7,661 nt of DNA from Verrucomicrobiota bacterium (GCA_023430565.1 JAEZAD010000290.1:1-7661); one strand, 5' to 3'; shown: positions 1 to 5,908, counted from the stretch's first letter. Notes: generated by a model from the letters alone, not told the origin. Numbers and translations are program-made.

Positions 1-86
1 TGGCTCGGGCGGACGTGTTGACGGACGATTTTGCGCCGGTGGAATTTTTGGACGCGCTGAAGACGAACAACTCCGACGGCGAGTGA
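1..86 (+). CDS. C-terminal end of a spermidine synthase-like protein (partial)
   Basis: The only open continuation from the left edge that ends in a sensible way is the frame starting at base 3. It gives 27 residues and a TGA at 84-86. The peptide contains LTDDFAPVEFLDA. The pattern 'LTDD-(Y/F)-APVE' is typical of the last part of spermidine/spermine synthase-fold aminopropyltransferases, including those fused to membrane transporter-like domains. The tail after it (LKTNNSDGE) is hydrophilic and ordinary. Everything upstream, including the catalytic core, lies outside the window, so neither the substrate nor the presence of a membrane domain can be judged. The call rests on one short motif and is tentative. 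The gene is separated from menC by 320 bp with repeats, so they are probably not co-transcribed. Confidence 0.55.
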   Translation, partial: ARADVLTDDFAPVEFLDALKTNNSDGE

Positions 87-190
87 GTCGAGGCGGCGAT
101 CGCGCGCGGGCGGGGCCGAACGGGCGCGAGGGGGCGCGAGTGGGGAGAACGAAAAAATGGGCGGAAAAACGTGGAGCCGGTTCGCGCGGG

Positions 191-213
191 TTTGTAACGT
201 AATGTATTACAAA
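191..213. repeat. 21-bp repeat copy 1, with inverted-repeat arms
   Basis: Bases 193-213 are identical to 306-326. In this copy the arms extend outward to TTTGTAA (191-197) and TTACAAA (207-213), a perfect 7-bp inverted repeat around a 9-bp centre. A second nested dyad, GTAAT-GT-ATTAC, lies at 199-210. The motif is AT-rich against a GC-rich background, which makes chance duplication unlikely. The dyad form fits a binding site for a dimeric regulator. TGTAA/TTACA half sites resemble those reported for BlaI/MecI/CopY-type repressors, but this likeness is weak and no regulator gene is in the window. Confidence 0.6.
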
Positions 214-305
214 GGTTGCTTGTCGGAGGCAGTGCGCGGGGCGAAAACGGGGAAGAATGTATAGCGAGGAGAGTAGCTGGGAGGAACAAATGCGGCCCGA
301 GGGAA

Positions 306-326
306 TGTAACGTAATGTATTACAAA
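306..326. repeat. 21-bp repeat copy 2, 80 bp upstream of menC start
   Basis: This is a perfect second copy of the motif at 193-213, in the same orientation, 113 bp further on. Outside the 21 bp the flanks differ (A at 305 where copy 1 has T at 192), so the outer arms shrink to TGTAA/TTACA. The nested GTAAT-GT-ATTAC dyad is kept. I found no third copy elsewhere in the window on either strand. The copy ends 80 bp before the menC ATG, a plausible place for an operator acting on menCE. A mobile palindromic repeat unit is the alternative. Confidence 0.6.
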
Positions 327-406
327 CGGGATTGAGGGAGGTACGGGTTGTGGGATGGGGTGGATTGTGGCTTTTCTTTGGGGGGCGGGGCGGATTGGGT
401 GACGGG

Positions 407-1444
407 ATGGTGCTGCGCTTGGAAGTTCGTCGGTATCGGCTGCCGCTGAAGGCGGCGGTGCGGACGGCGCATGGGGTGATGACGGAGCGGGAAGGGGTTT
501 GGGTGAGGGTGGAGGATGAGGCGGGGCGGGTGGGAATTGGAGAGGCGGCGACGCTGCCGTGGTTTGGGACGGAGACGGCGGAGCAGGCGGAGGCGGTTCT
601 GCGGGGGATGGGAGAGCGAGTGGAGTCGGAGAAGTTGAAGGGCGTGCCGGCAAAGTTCGCGTGTTTGCGTAGTGCGGTGGGGGAGGCGTTGGCGATGATG
701 TTGGGCGGAGACGATGAAAACGGAACGGAGAGGAAAGCGGAAGGGGGTGCGGGTTATCTTGGGGTCGCGGCGTTGTTGCCGGCAGGGCGGGCGGTGTTGG
801 AGACGATTGGAGCGAAGGCGGAGGCGGGGTTTCGGGTGTTCAAGTGGAAGGTGGGCGTGGGCGACGTGGCGGATGAATTGGCGCTGTTGGACGACGTTTG
901 CGCGAAGCTGCCGGAAGGCGCGAAGCTGCGGCTCGATGCGAATGGGGCGTGGGATCGGCGGCGGGCGGAGCGGTGGTTGGAGCGATGTGCGGAGCGGCCG
1001 GTGGAATTTGTGGAGCAGCCGATCGCACGCGACGCGCGCGGGGCGGAGGATTTGTTGCGCGGGTTGGCGGAGGATTTTCCGGTGGCGATTGCTTTGGACG
1101 AATCATTGGTGGGAGACGGCGATGTGGAGCGGTGGATTGGGGCGGGGTGGCGAGGCGTGTTCGTGGTGAAGCCGGCGCTGTTGGGGGAGGTGCGCGGGGC
1201 GCTGGAGAAATTGGAGAAGGCGAAGGCGCAGGTGGTGTTTTCATCGGCGCTCGAGACGGCGATCGGGGCGCGGACGGCGTTGCGGCATGCGTTTGCGTGG
1301 AAAGGGGAGCGGCGGGCGGTGGGTTTTGGGGTGTGGCCGTTGTTTCAAGATGGGCGCTTCGACGGGCCGGCATCGGCGCCGTTTGTGCGGTGGGAGGATG
1401 TGGAGCGGATCGACGTGGAGGCGTTGTGGAACGCGCTGGATTGA
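407..1444 (+). CDS. menC: o-succinylbenzoate synthase (MenC), enolase superfamily
   Basis: This 345-residue protein would dehydrate SHCHC to o-succinylbenzoate, the fourth step of classical menaquinone synthesis in the cytoplasm. The N-terminal capping part starts with LRLEVRRYRLPLKAAVRTAHG. The barrel part carries the enolase-superfamily set in order: the KxK pair at K146/K148 (FKWKVG), metal ligands D177 (LRLDANG), E203 (VEFVEQP) and D231 or E232 (ALDES), and the second catalytic lysine K255 (VVKPALLG). The start is ATG 407. An open extension back to TTG 332 is low-complexity and unlike the family. No strong ribosome site precedes 407. Residues about 100-116 form a polar insert (GDDENGTERKAEGG) that is probably a surface loop. 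The stop TGA shares one base with the menE ATG, indicating coupled translation. A dipeptide epimerase or another enolase-superfamily member is the alternative, but the menE partner argues for MenC. Confidence 0.88.
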   Translation: MVLRLEVRRYRLPLKAAVRTAHGVMTEREGVWVRVEDEAGRVGIGEAATLPWFGTETAEQAEAVLRGMGERVESEKLKGVPAKFACLRSAVGEALAMMLGGDDENGTERKAEGGAGYLGVAALLPAGRAVLETIGAKAEAGFRVFKWKVGVGDVADELALLDDVCAKLPEGAKLRLDANGAWDRRRAERWLERCAERPVEFVEQPIARDARGAEDLLRGLAEDFPVAIALDESLVGDGDVERWIGAGWRGVFVVKPALLGEVRGALEKLEKAKAQVVFSSALETAIGARTALRHAFAWKGERRAVGFGVWPLFQDGRFDGPASAPFVRWEDVERIDVEALWNALD

Positions 1445-2559
1445 TGGATTTGGTTCGGGCGACGGGATGTGCGGAGGAGCGCGACGGCGTTTGTTTTTTA
1501 TGCGATCCGCGGTGGGGTGCGCGCGAGCGCGAGCAGGCGGAGCGATGGATGGATAGGCGGGGAGGGGAGACGGCAGACGGATGGTTGTGCGTGCCGACGG
1601 GCGGGACGAGTGGGGCGGTGCGATTCGCGCGACATGACGAGAAGACGCTGGGTGCGGCGGTGCGGGGATTTCGGGAACACTTTGGTATTGGGAAAGTGAA
1701 TGCGGTGGATGTGCTGCCGCCGTTTCATGTGAGCGGGTTGATGGCGCGCGCGCGGTGCGCGGTGACGGGCGGGACACATGTGGCGTGGGATTGGAAACGA
1801 TTGGAACGCGGCGAGCGGCCGGTCGTGAACGAGGACGAGCCGTGGGTGATTTCACTCGTGCCGACGCAACTGCAGCGACTGTTGGCGGGGCGCGACGCGG
1901 TGGAATGGTTGCGGCGGTTTCGCGTGGTGCTGGTTGGCGGCGGGCCGGCGTGGCCGGCTTTGTTGGATACGGCGGCGGAGTCCGGGGTGCGCGTGGCGAT
2001 GAGCTATGGAATGACGGAGACGGCGGCGATGGTGGCGGCGCAGCGGCCGGAGGAATTTCTAGCCGGCGATCGGACCAGTGGAATGGCGATGCCGCATGCG
2101 ACGATCGATTGCAAAGTGGATGGGACGATCGGGATTCAGACAGCGTCGCTGTTTCTTGGATACTGGCCGGAAAGGCGCGAGGGGCGAGCATTCGAAACCA
2201 GCGATGTGGGGGAAATCGATGCGAACGGACGGTTGCACGTGCGAGGGCGGCGCGATGCGACGATCATCACGGGCGGGGAGAAGGTGAATCCGGCGGAGGT
2301 GGAGGCGGTGTTGCGGTCGACGGGGCAGTTTGAAGACGTGGCGGTCGTCGGTGTGCCGGATGCGGCGTGGGGCGCGGCGGTGGTGGCGTGTTATCCGGGG
2401 AACGGGCGCGTGCCGGACTGGTCGCGCGTCGAGTCGGCGGTGGCGGCGCTCGCGGGTTTCAAGCGGCCGAAGCGGTTTGTTGCCGTGAAGGCGTGGCCGC
2501 GGAATGAGCAGGGGAAGGTGAACCGATCGCAGTTGCTGCGGTTGGCGAGCGAAGAATAG
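1444..2559 (+). CDS. menE: o-succinylbenzoate-CoA ligase (MenE), compact form
   Basis: This 371-residue acyl-adenylate-forming enzyme would activate o-succinylbenzoate with ATP and CoA, the step after MenC. Visible motifs in order are the ATP-binding loop PTGGTSGAV (51-59), the adenine-site motif SYGMTET (187-193), the ribose-binding TSDVGE (252-257), the hinge region GRRDATIITGGEKVNP (268-283), and the C-terminal loop with the acyl-adenylation lysine K358 (NEQGKVNR). The protein is shorter than the roughly 450-490 residues of E. coli or Bacillus MenE. The part before the ATP loop is only about 50 residues, so much of the usual N-terminal subdomain is missing. Compact MenE proteins are known in other bacterial groups, and all core motifs are present here, so I take it as functional. 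The start is ATG 1444, overlapping the menC stop by one base. A frame open further upstream is a shadow inside menC. Confidence 0.88.
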   Translation: MDLVRATGCAEERDGVCFLCDPRWGAREREQAERWMDRRGGETADGWLCVPTGGTSGAVRFARHDEKTLGAAVRGFREHFGIGKVNAVDVLPPFHVSGLMARARCAVTGGTHVAWDWKRLERGERPVVNEDEPWVISLVPTQLQRLLAGRDAVEWLRRFRVVLVGGGPAWPALLDTAAESGVRVAMSYGMTETAAMVAAQRPEEFLAGDRTSGMAMPHATIDCKVDGTIGIQTASLFLGYWPERREGRAFETSDVGEIDANGRLHVRGRRDATIITGGEKVNPAEVEAVLRSTGQFEDVAVVGVPDAAWGAAVVACYPGNGRVPDWSRVESAVAALAGFKRPKRFVAVKAWPRNEQGKVNRSQLLRLASEE

Positions 2560-2593
2560 GTCGCGGTTTGGGCGAGAGAGCCGGCGGACGACG

Positions 2594-2617
2594 CTGGCTC
2601 AGCCGGCGGTGAGCCAG
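2594..2617. terminator. possible hairpin between convergent menE and thioesterase
   Basis: CTGGCTC (2594-2600) and GAGCCAG (2611-2617) form a perfect 7-bp GC-rich inverted repeat around a 10-base loop. It sits 34 bp after the menE stop and overlaps the last codons and stop of the convergent thioesterase gene. There is no T-run on either side, so this would not be a classic intrinsic terminator. It may limit read-through in both directions, or it may simply be chance in GC-rich sequence. Confidence 0.3.
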
Positions 2618-3009
2618 GCGGCGAGGGCGGGCGGTAGGGGGACGCGTTCGCGTTTCGTGGGGGAGGTGGCCACGTGTTCGGTGCGGACGCGGGCGGCGAG
2701 TTTTTCGGAAGGGCCGTGCTGCTTGAAGAGTTCGTAGCGGATCGCGAAAGAGTTTTCCGAGAGAGATTCCGGGGCGACGGTGATGCGAAGCTTTTCGCCG
2801 GGGCGGAGGGGGCGGAGGTAGTGGGCTTCGCTTTTGGCAATGGGGACGACGACGCCGGTGTCCTGGAAGAATTTCGCGAGGTCGATGCCGGCGGCGGCGA
2901 GGGATTCTTCGTAGGCTTCGTGGCAGATCGCGAGGTAGTTGGCGAAGAAGACGACGCCAGCGGCATCGGTGTCGGCAAAGCGGACGGTGCGGTGATGGCT
3001 GAACGGCAT
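2599..3009 (-). CDS. menI: hotdog-fold acyl-CoA thioesterase, probable DHNA-CoA hydrolase
   Basis: This 136-residue single-domain hotdog protein belongs to the 4-hydroxybenzoyl-CoA thioesterase family. The N-terminal signature RTVRFADTDAAGVVFFAN (7-24), followed by ICHEAYEESL, closely matches the cyanobacterial-type enzymes that hydrolyse 1,4-dihydroxy-2-naphthoyl-CoA. The second Asp of the DTD (D15) is in the catalytic position of this family. Hydrolysis of DHNA-CoA gives free DHNA, the substrate for MenA. The length is normal for the family. The gene lies convergent to menCE with a 39-bp gap, which supports the menaquinone assignment. The match to the cyanobacterial signature is by recall, and a general YbgC-like thioesterase remains possible. 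The ATG is at 3009, and no clear ribosome site precedes it. The region upstream is an AT-rich heptamer array shared with polX. Confidence 0.75.
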   Translation of the reverse strand: MPFSHHRTVRFADTDAAGVVFFANYLAICHEAYEESLAAAGIDLAKFFQDTGVVVPIAKSEAHYLRPLRPGEKLRITVAPESLSENSFAIRYELFKQHGPSEKLAARVRTEHVATSPTKRERVPLPPALAAWLTAG

Positions 3010-3013
3010 GCGG

Positions 3014-3048
3014 CGATTTTTCAGTTTCGATTTCGGATTTTCGATTTA
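3014..3048. repeat. degenerate 7-bp tandem array in the divergent promoter gap
   Basis: Five successive 7-bp units occupy this stretch. CGATTT begins units one, three and five (3014, 3028, 3042), exactly 14 bp apart. Units two and four are variants ending in TTT. The consensus is close to CGATTTT. The array fills most of the 50-bp gap between the thioesterase start and the polX start, so promoter elements for one or both genes must lie in or beside it. It is strikingly AT-rich against the neighbours. The TTTAAAT at its right end (3045-3051) is the best -10-like sequence, but this is only suggestive. Confidence 0.6.
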
Positions 3049-3059
3049 AATCACGAGGT

Positions 3060-4880
3060 GTGACCAAACACGAGATTGCGGATGTATTGAACGAGATCGC
3101 GTTGCTGCTGGAGCTGAAGGCGGAAAATCCGTTCAAGGTGCGGGCGTATCAGGCCGGCGCGCGCGTGGTGGAGTCGTTCGAGGAGGCGGAGCTGCAGCGG
3201 CTGGTGAGCGCGGGAGAATTAAAGACGGTCAAGGGAATCGGCGATGCGTTGGGGCAGAAAATCGCGGAGCTGCACACGACGGGGAAGCTGGAGTTTCACG
3301 AGAAGCTGAAGGCGTCGGTGCCGCCGGGGATGATGGAGCTTCTGCAGGTGCCGGGGCTCGGGCCGAAGAAGATCAAGGTGCTGGGCGAAAAACTCGGCGT
3401 GGTGGATATCGCGACGCTGACGAAGGCGTGCGAAGAAGGGCGCGTGGCGGAGCTGGCGGGGTTCGGGGCGAAGACGCAGGAAAAGATTCTGGCGGGCATC
3501 AAGAATCGCGAGGCGTATGGCCGGCGGCATTTGTGGTGGGAGGTGTTTCCGGTGTCGGAGACGATCGTGAAGGGGCTGCGCGCGCTGCCGCAGGTGAAGC
3601 GGGCGGAGTCGGCGGGGAGTTTGCGGCGCGGGGTGGAAACGGTGGGAGATTTGGATTTCATCGTGGCCGCGACAGACGTGGAGCCGGTGGTGGAGTGGTT
3701 CGTGAGTCTCGCGGGGGTGAAGGAGGTGACGGCGCGCGGTGAGACGAAGGCGAGCGTGCGATTTGTGACGGGGCTGCAGGCGGATTTGCGGATCGTGCCG
3801 GAGGAGCAGTTCGTGTTTGCGCTGCATCACTTCACGGGTTCGAAGGACCACAATGTGCAGATGCGGCAGCGGGCGCTGGCGCGGGGGTTGAGTTTGAGCG
3901 AGTGGGGGTTGTCGCCGGTGGCCGAAAGCGGTTCCGAGTCCGCAGTTCCGAGTTCCAAGTTGCAGGAAGCGGATGAGGCGGTGAAGAAGCGGAAGGGGCC
4001 GAAGCGCGCGGGGAACAACGAATCGGTGGTGGTCGCGAACGAGGCGGAGTTGTTCAAGGCGCTCGGGCTGGCGTTTGTGCCGCCGGAGTTGCGCGAGGGT
4101 GTCGGTGAGGTCGAAGCGGCGGAGAAAGGCGAACTGCCGCGGCTGGTCGAGATGACGGATTTGCGGGGGACGTTTCACTGTCACACCACGGCGTCGGACG
4201 GGCGGAACACGTTGAAGGAAATGGTGGCGGCGGCGGAGGCCTTGGGGTGGGCGTATTTCGGGGTCGCGGATCACTCGAAATCGAGCGTGCAGGCGAAGGG
4301 GCTGACGGAGGAGCGGTTGTTGAAACAGATCGCGGAGATCGCGGCGTTGAACGCGAGCGGGCAGTTCAAGACGCACGTGTTTTCCGGCACGGAGTGCGAC
4401 ATCCTGCCGGATGGGCGGTTGGATTATGACGATGGGTTGCTGGCGAAGCTCGATTACGTGGTGGCGTCGGTGCACAGCACCTTTTCGCAGGATGAGGCGA
4501 CGATGACGGCGCGAATCATCCGGGCGATCGAGCATCCGCGGACGACGATGCTGGGACACCTGACCGGGCGGATTCTATTGCGGCGCGAACCTTACAAGGT
4601 GGACGCGAGGAAAGTGATCGATGCGGCGATCGCGAACGGCGTGATTGTCGAGATCAACGCCAGCCCGTGGCGGCTCGACATGGAGTGGAAGCACTGGCGG
4701 AAGGCGGCGGAGAAGGGGCTGTTGTCGTCGATCAACCCGGATGCGCACGAAACGGGCGAACTGGCTTATGTGCGGTCGGGCGTGAATGTGGCGCGAAAAG
4801 GCTGGTTGAGAAAGGAGCAGGTGTTCAACACGCGCGAACTCGGGCCGGTGAGGGAGTATTTACGCAAGCGACGCGGTTGA
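3060..4880 (+). CDS. polX: DNA polymerase/3'-5' exonuclease PolX (Pol X + PHP domains)
   Basis: This 606-residue bacterial PolX is a family X DNA polymerase for gap-filling repair. The N-terminal 8-kDa-like part holds TKHEIADVLNEIALLLELK and helix-hairpin-helix motifs around 57-68 (VKGIGDALGQKI), 97-108 (VPGLGPKKIKVL) and 132-144. The nucleotidyltransferase core shows GSLRR and VGDLDF with catalytic D197 and D199, and a third carboxylate at D242 (ADLRIV). The C-terminal PHP domain has metal-binding candidates H373 and H375 (FHCHTTASDG), D404/H405, E445, H472, H500, E531, and D561/H563 (NPDAH). All key residues are present in both catalytic parts. The start is GTG 3060, where the family's usual N-terminus begins. 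The GAGG at 3055-3058 is too close to be an ideal ribosome site. The linker at about 286-325 is longer than the usual family joint and is partly encoded by a heptamer array. Confidence 0.93.
   Translation: MTKHEIADVLNEIALLLELKAENPFKVRAYQAGARVVESFEEAELQRLVSAGELKTVKGIGDALGQKIAELHTTGKLEFHEKLKASVPPGMMELLQVPGLGPKKIKVLGEKLGVVDIATLTKACEEGRVAELAGFGAKTQEKILAGIKNREAYGRRHLWWEVFPVSETIVKGLRALPQVKRAESAGSLRRGVETVGDLDFIVAATDVEPVVEWFVSLAGVKEVTARGETKASVRFVTGLQADLRIVPEEQFVFALHHFTGSKDHNVQMRQRALARGLSLSEWGLSPVAESGSESAVPSSKLQEADEAVKKRKGPKRAGNNESVVVANEAELFKALGLAFVPPELREGVGEVEAAEKGELPRLVEMTDLRGTFHCHTTASDGRNTLKEMVAAAEALGWAYFGVADHSKSSVQAKGLTEERLLKQIAEIAALNASGQFKTHVFSGTECDILPDGRLDYDDGLLAKLDYVVASVHSTFSQDEATMTARIIRAIEHPRTTMLGHLTGRILLRREPYKVDARKVIDAAIANGVIVEINASPWRLDMEWKHWRKAAEKGLLSSINPDAHETGELAYVRSGVNVARKGWLRKEQVFNTRELGPVREYLRKRRG
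3931..3965. repeat. degenerate 7-bp tandem array inside polX
   Basis: Five consecutive 7-bp units match a consensus near GTTCCGA. Units one and three are identical, unit four differs at one base, and units two and five are more diverged. The array encodes roughly residues 291-302 of PolX (within SGSESAVPSSKLQ), in the linker between the polymerase core and the PHP domain. A 7-bp period is not a multiple of three, so each unit is read in a different frame. The gene nonetheless returns to the family sequence afterwards (LFKALGLAFVPPELREG). This points to an insertion tolerated in a flexible linker. Confidence 0.65.
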
Positions 4881-5022
4881 CGGGGGTTGGGCGAAAGGGA
4901 ACGCGAGGGGGATAGGCGCGTTCGGATCTGGGCGGGGTCAGGGAAGTTTGAACAAGATGTAAAATCGGTGGCCGCCGAAGAGTTTTAACGACAGGTGGCA
5001 CTCATGGTGCAAGAAAGCGGGC

Positions 5023-5271
5023 GTGGTTGCCGCGGCTTTCCAGCTTCGCCCGACCGTTTCTGTCCAGCCTGCCCGTTCGATCGAGGTGTGCTGCGGCGGG
5101 AGCGTCGTGGGACACATCGCGCATGACGAAGGCGCGAAGGTATATCGCTATTTTCCCGGGGCAGACAACGAGTTGGCGTTTGTTTTCGAGCATCGCAGCC
5201 TGTCGATGCTGATGCAGCTGATCAAAACGCGTTCGTGGGAGGCGGAGTTGAGGCGGATCGGGCGGCGGTAA
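5023..5271 (+). CDS. small hypothetical protein
   Basis: I do not recognise this 82-residue protein. From the first candidate start in frame, GTG 5023, it reads a short N-terminal segment, then SIEVCCGGSVVGHIAHDEGA and KVYRYFPGADNELAFVFEHR. That pattern suggests alternating beta strands. It ends in a basic helix-like tail (MLMQLIKTRSWEAELRRIGRR). There is no signal peptide or membrane segment. The balanced amino-acid content, with aromatics and acidic residues instead of runs of R/G/A, argues that it is real. The frame is open back to 4963 without an ATG, so the true start is uncertain, and AAGAAAG at 5011-5017 is only a weak ribosome site. Its first part lacks the G-over-C excess of the flanking genes. 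It converges on the - strand gene at 5312-5770 with a hairpin between them. Confidence 0.55.
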   Translation: MVAAAFQLRPTVSVQPARSIEVCCGGSVVGHIAHDEGAKVYRYFPGADNELAFVFEHRSLSMLMQLIKTRSWEAELRRIGRR

Positions 5272-5277
5272 GGCGGA

Positions 5278-5309
5278 GTGGCACAAGCCGACGGGACGTC
5301 GGGTTCCAC
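5278..5309. terminator. imperfect hairpin between convergent hypothetical genes
   Basis: CCGAC (5288-5292) and GTCGG (5298-5302) pair around a 5-base loop. The stem can continue through a G-G mismatch, two A-T pairs and a 3-base bulge to GTGG (5278-5281) and CCAC (5306-5309). It fills most of the 40-bp gap between two converging stop codons. That placement is what would be expected of a bidirectional terminator, although there is no clear T-tract. Confidence 0.4.
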
Positions 5310-5311
5310 CG

Positions 5312-5770
5312 TTAGTGAGCGTGGGCGTAATGGCGGCAGCCGGGGGATTCGCCGCGGTGCTGGCACACGCCGCAGAACGCATCGATTTCCTCGCCGCCGA
5401 GAAGGCGGGTGGCGCGAACGATGGCGGCGAGATCCTGCTCACGTCGCGCAGGAGGAGGCTGGTCGGCTTGCAGGAGCACGAGCTCTTCGAGCAGCGCCTG
5501 TTCGGCGGCTTTGAAATGGGCGAGGTAGGGGTTCCGGTTGCAGCCGCAGATGGGAAGGGTCGTGCGGCGGACTTCGCGGAGCGTGAGGGATTGTTCGTCG
5601 GATTGGGCGAGCTCGTGGAAGATGGCGTCGAGCGATTCGGGGATGAGGTGCGCCATCGCATCGGGCAGCGCGAGCGGCGTGTTGACGGGCTCCACGCGCT
5701 GCAGGGTCTCCCAACGTTGCTGGATGCTGTCGCGGCGCTGGCGCAGCGCGTCGAGAATGGCGGGAGACAT
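5312..5770 (-). CDS. conserved-looking hypothetical protein with paired cysteines
   Basis: This 152-residue protein is not assigned to a named family. The first half is helical in character (ILDALRQRRDSIQQRWETLQ, then LPDAMAHLIPESLDAIFHELAQ). A middle segment follows with CGCNRNPYLAHFKAAEQALLEELVLLQ (C75 and C77). The C-terminus has CGVC (133-136), C145 and H147 in the spacing CxxC-x8-CxH, which could bind a zinc ion. There is no signal peptide or membrane segment, so it is probably cytoplasmic. The N-terminal helices with an early conserved-looking W20 faintly recall regulatory helical domains such as the RsbR-type N-terminus. That is a guess. The start is ATG 5770 with no evident ribosome site, and the stop is TAA at 5312-5314. 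It is divergent from the glycosylphosphotransferase gene across 138 bp. A long + strand frame across this gene is a shadow, rich in G, R and A. Confidence 0.7.
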   Translation of the reverse strand: MSPAILDALRQRRDSIQQRWETLQRVEPVNTPLALPDAMAHLIPESLDAIFHELAQSDEQSLTLREVRRTTLPICGCNRNPYLAHFKAAEQALLEELVLLQADQPPPARREQDLAAIVRATRLLGGEEIDAFCGVCQHRGESPGCRHYAHAH

Positions 5771-5908
5771 CGTGGAAGATTAGCGGACGAGGAGTGGTGT
5801 CGGCTGCTCCTTCGTTGCAGAAATGTGCTCATCTCTTGCTGTCGAGTGGCATTGGCGGCGGAGCGAACGGCTTGCGTGACGGAGCGACGGCCGGCAAAAC
5901 GAAGGCGC
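5771..5908. other. divergent intergenic region
   Basis: These 138 bp separate the start of the cysteine-containing hypothetical gene from the start of the glycosylphosphotransferase gene, so they should hold two outward promoters. I see TTGCAG and TTGCTG boxes near 5814-5840 but no convincing -10 partners. GGAGCGA occurs twice (around 5859 and 5881). The + frame continuous with the downstream gene is open here but shows no protein-like features. Confidence 0.4.

Larger units (their letters stand above)
87..406. other. 320-bp non-coding region with a duplicated 21-bp motif
   Basis: No reading frame here looks like a gene. The open stretch on the + strand from 332 starts at TTG and reads low-complexity G/W/R residues before the menC ATG. 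The - strand frame covering part of it is proline/alanine/serine-rich, as expected of a shadow. The first part (87-190) is very G-rich, with a short direct repeat of GGGCGCGAG at 122-130 and 132-140. The second part has islands of AT-rich sequence: two copies of a 21-bp dyad motif (193-213 and 306-326) and a TGTATAGC at 258-265 between them that could be an extended -10 box. No good -35 box lies at the right distance, so I do not call a promoter. The position suggests this is the control region of menCE. Confidence 0.6.

Noticed and set aside
191..326. CRISPR-like array from the two 21-bp repeats
   Set aside because: Only two copies, a 92-bp spacing unlike CRISPR spacers, and no cas genes.
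332..406. N-terminal extension of menC from TTG 332
   Set aside because: The added residues are low-complexity G/W/R and unlike MenC; ATG 407 begins right at the family N-terminus.
1241..2191. 316-residue - strand frame antisense to menC and menE
   Set aside because: P/S/A/R-rich with no recognisable motif, and it crosses the junction of two well-supported genes.
2674..3063. 129-residue + strand frame across the thioesterase gene
   Set aside because: G/E/V/F-rich shadow; the - strand frame has the clear hotdog signature.
3219..4559. 446-residue - strand frame antisense to polX
   Set aside because: Composition is dominated by R, H, P and Q with no domain pattern; this is expected opposite a GC-rich real gene.
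4998..5010. GCAC/GTGC inverted repeat before the small ORF
   Set aside because: Only 4-bp arms, expected by chance.
4963..5022. Possible integrase-like fragment upstream of the small ORF (FNDRWHSWCKKAG)
   Set aside because: It faintly recalls a tyrosine recombinase segment, but there is no start codon and no R...H-x-x-R...Y catalytic set follows, so it is too short to support.
5004..5126. 40-residue frame from ATG 5004
   Set aside because: It overlaps the 82-residue ORF in another frame, is R/C/P-rich and ends early; no support beyond the ATG.
5315..5908. 198-residue N-terminal extension of the glycosylphosphotransferase frame
   Set aside because: It lies antisense to the better-supported - strand gene at 5312-5770 and has shadow-like composition; the first membrane segment follows ATG 5909 closely, as in the family.
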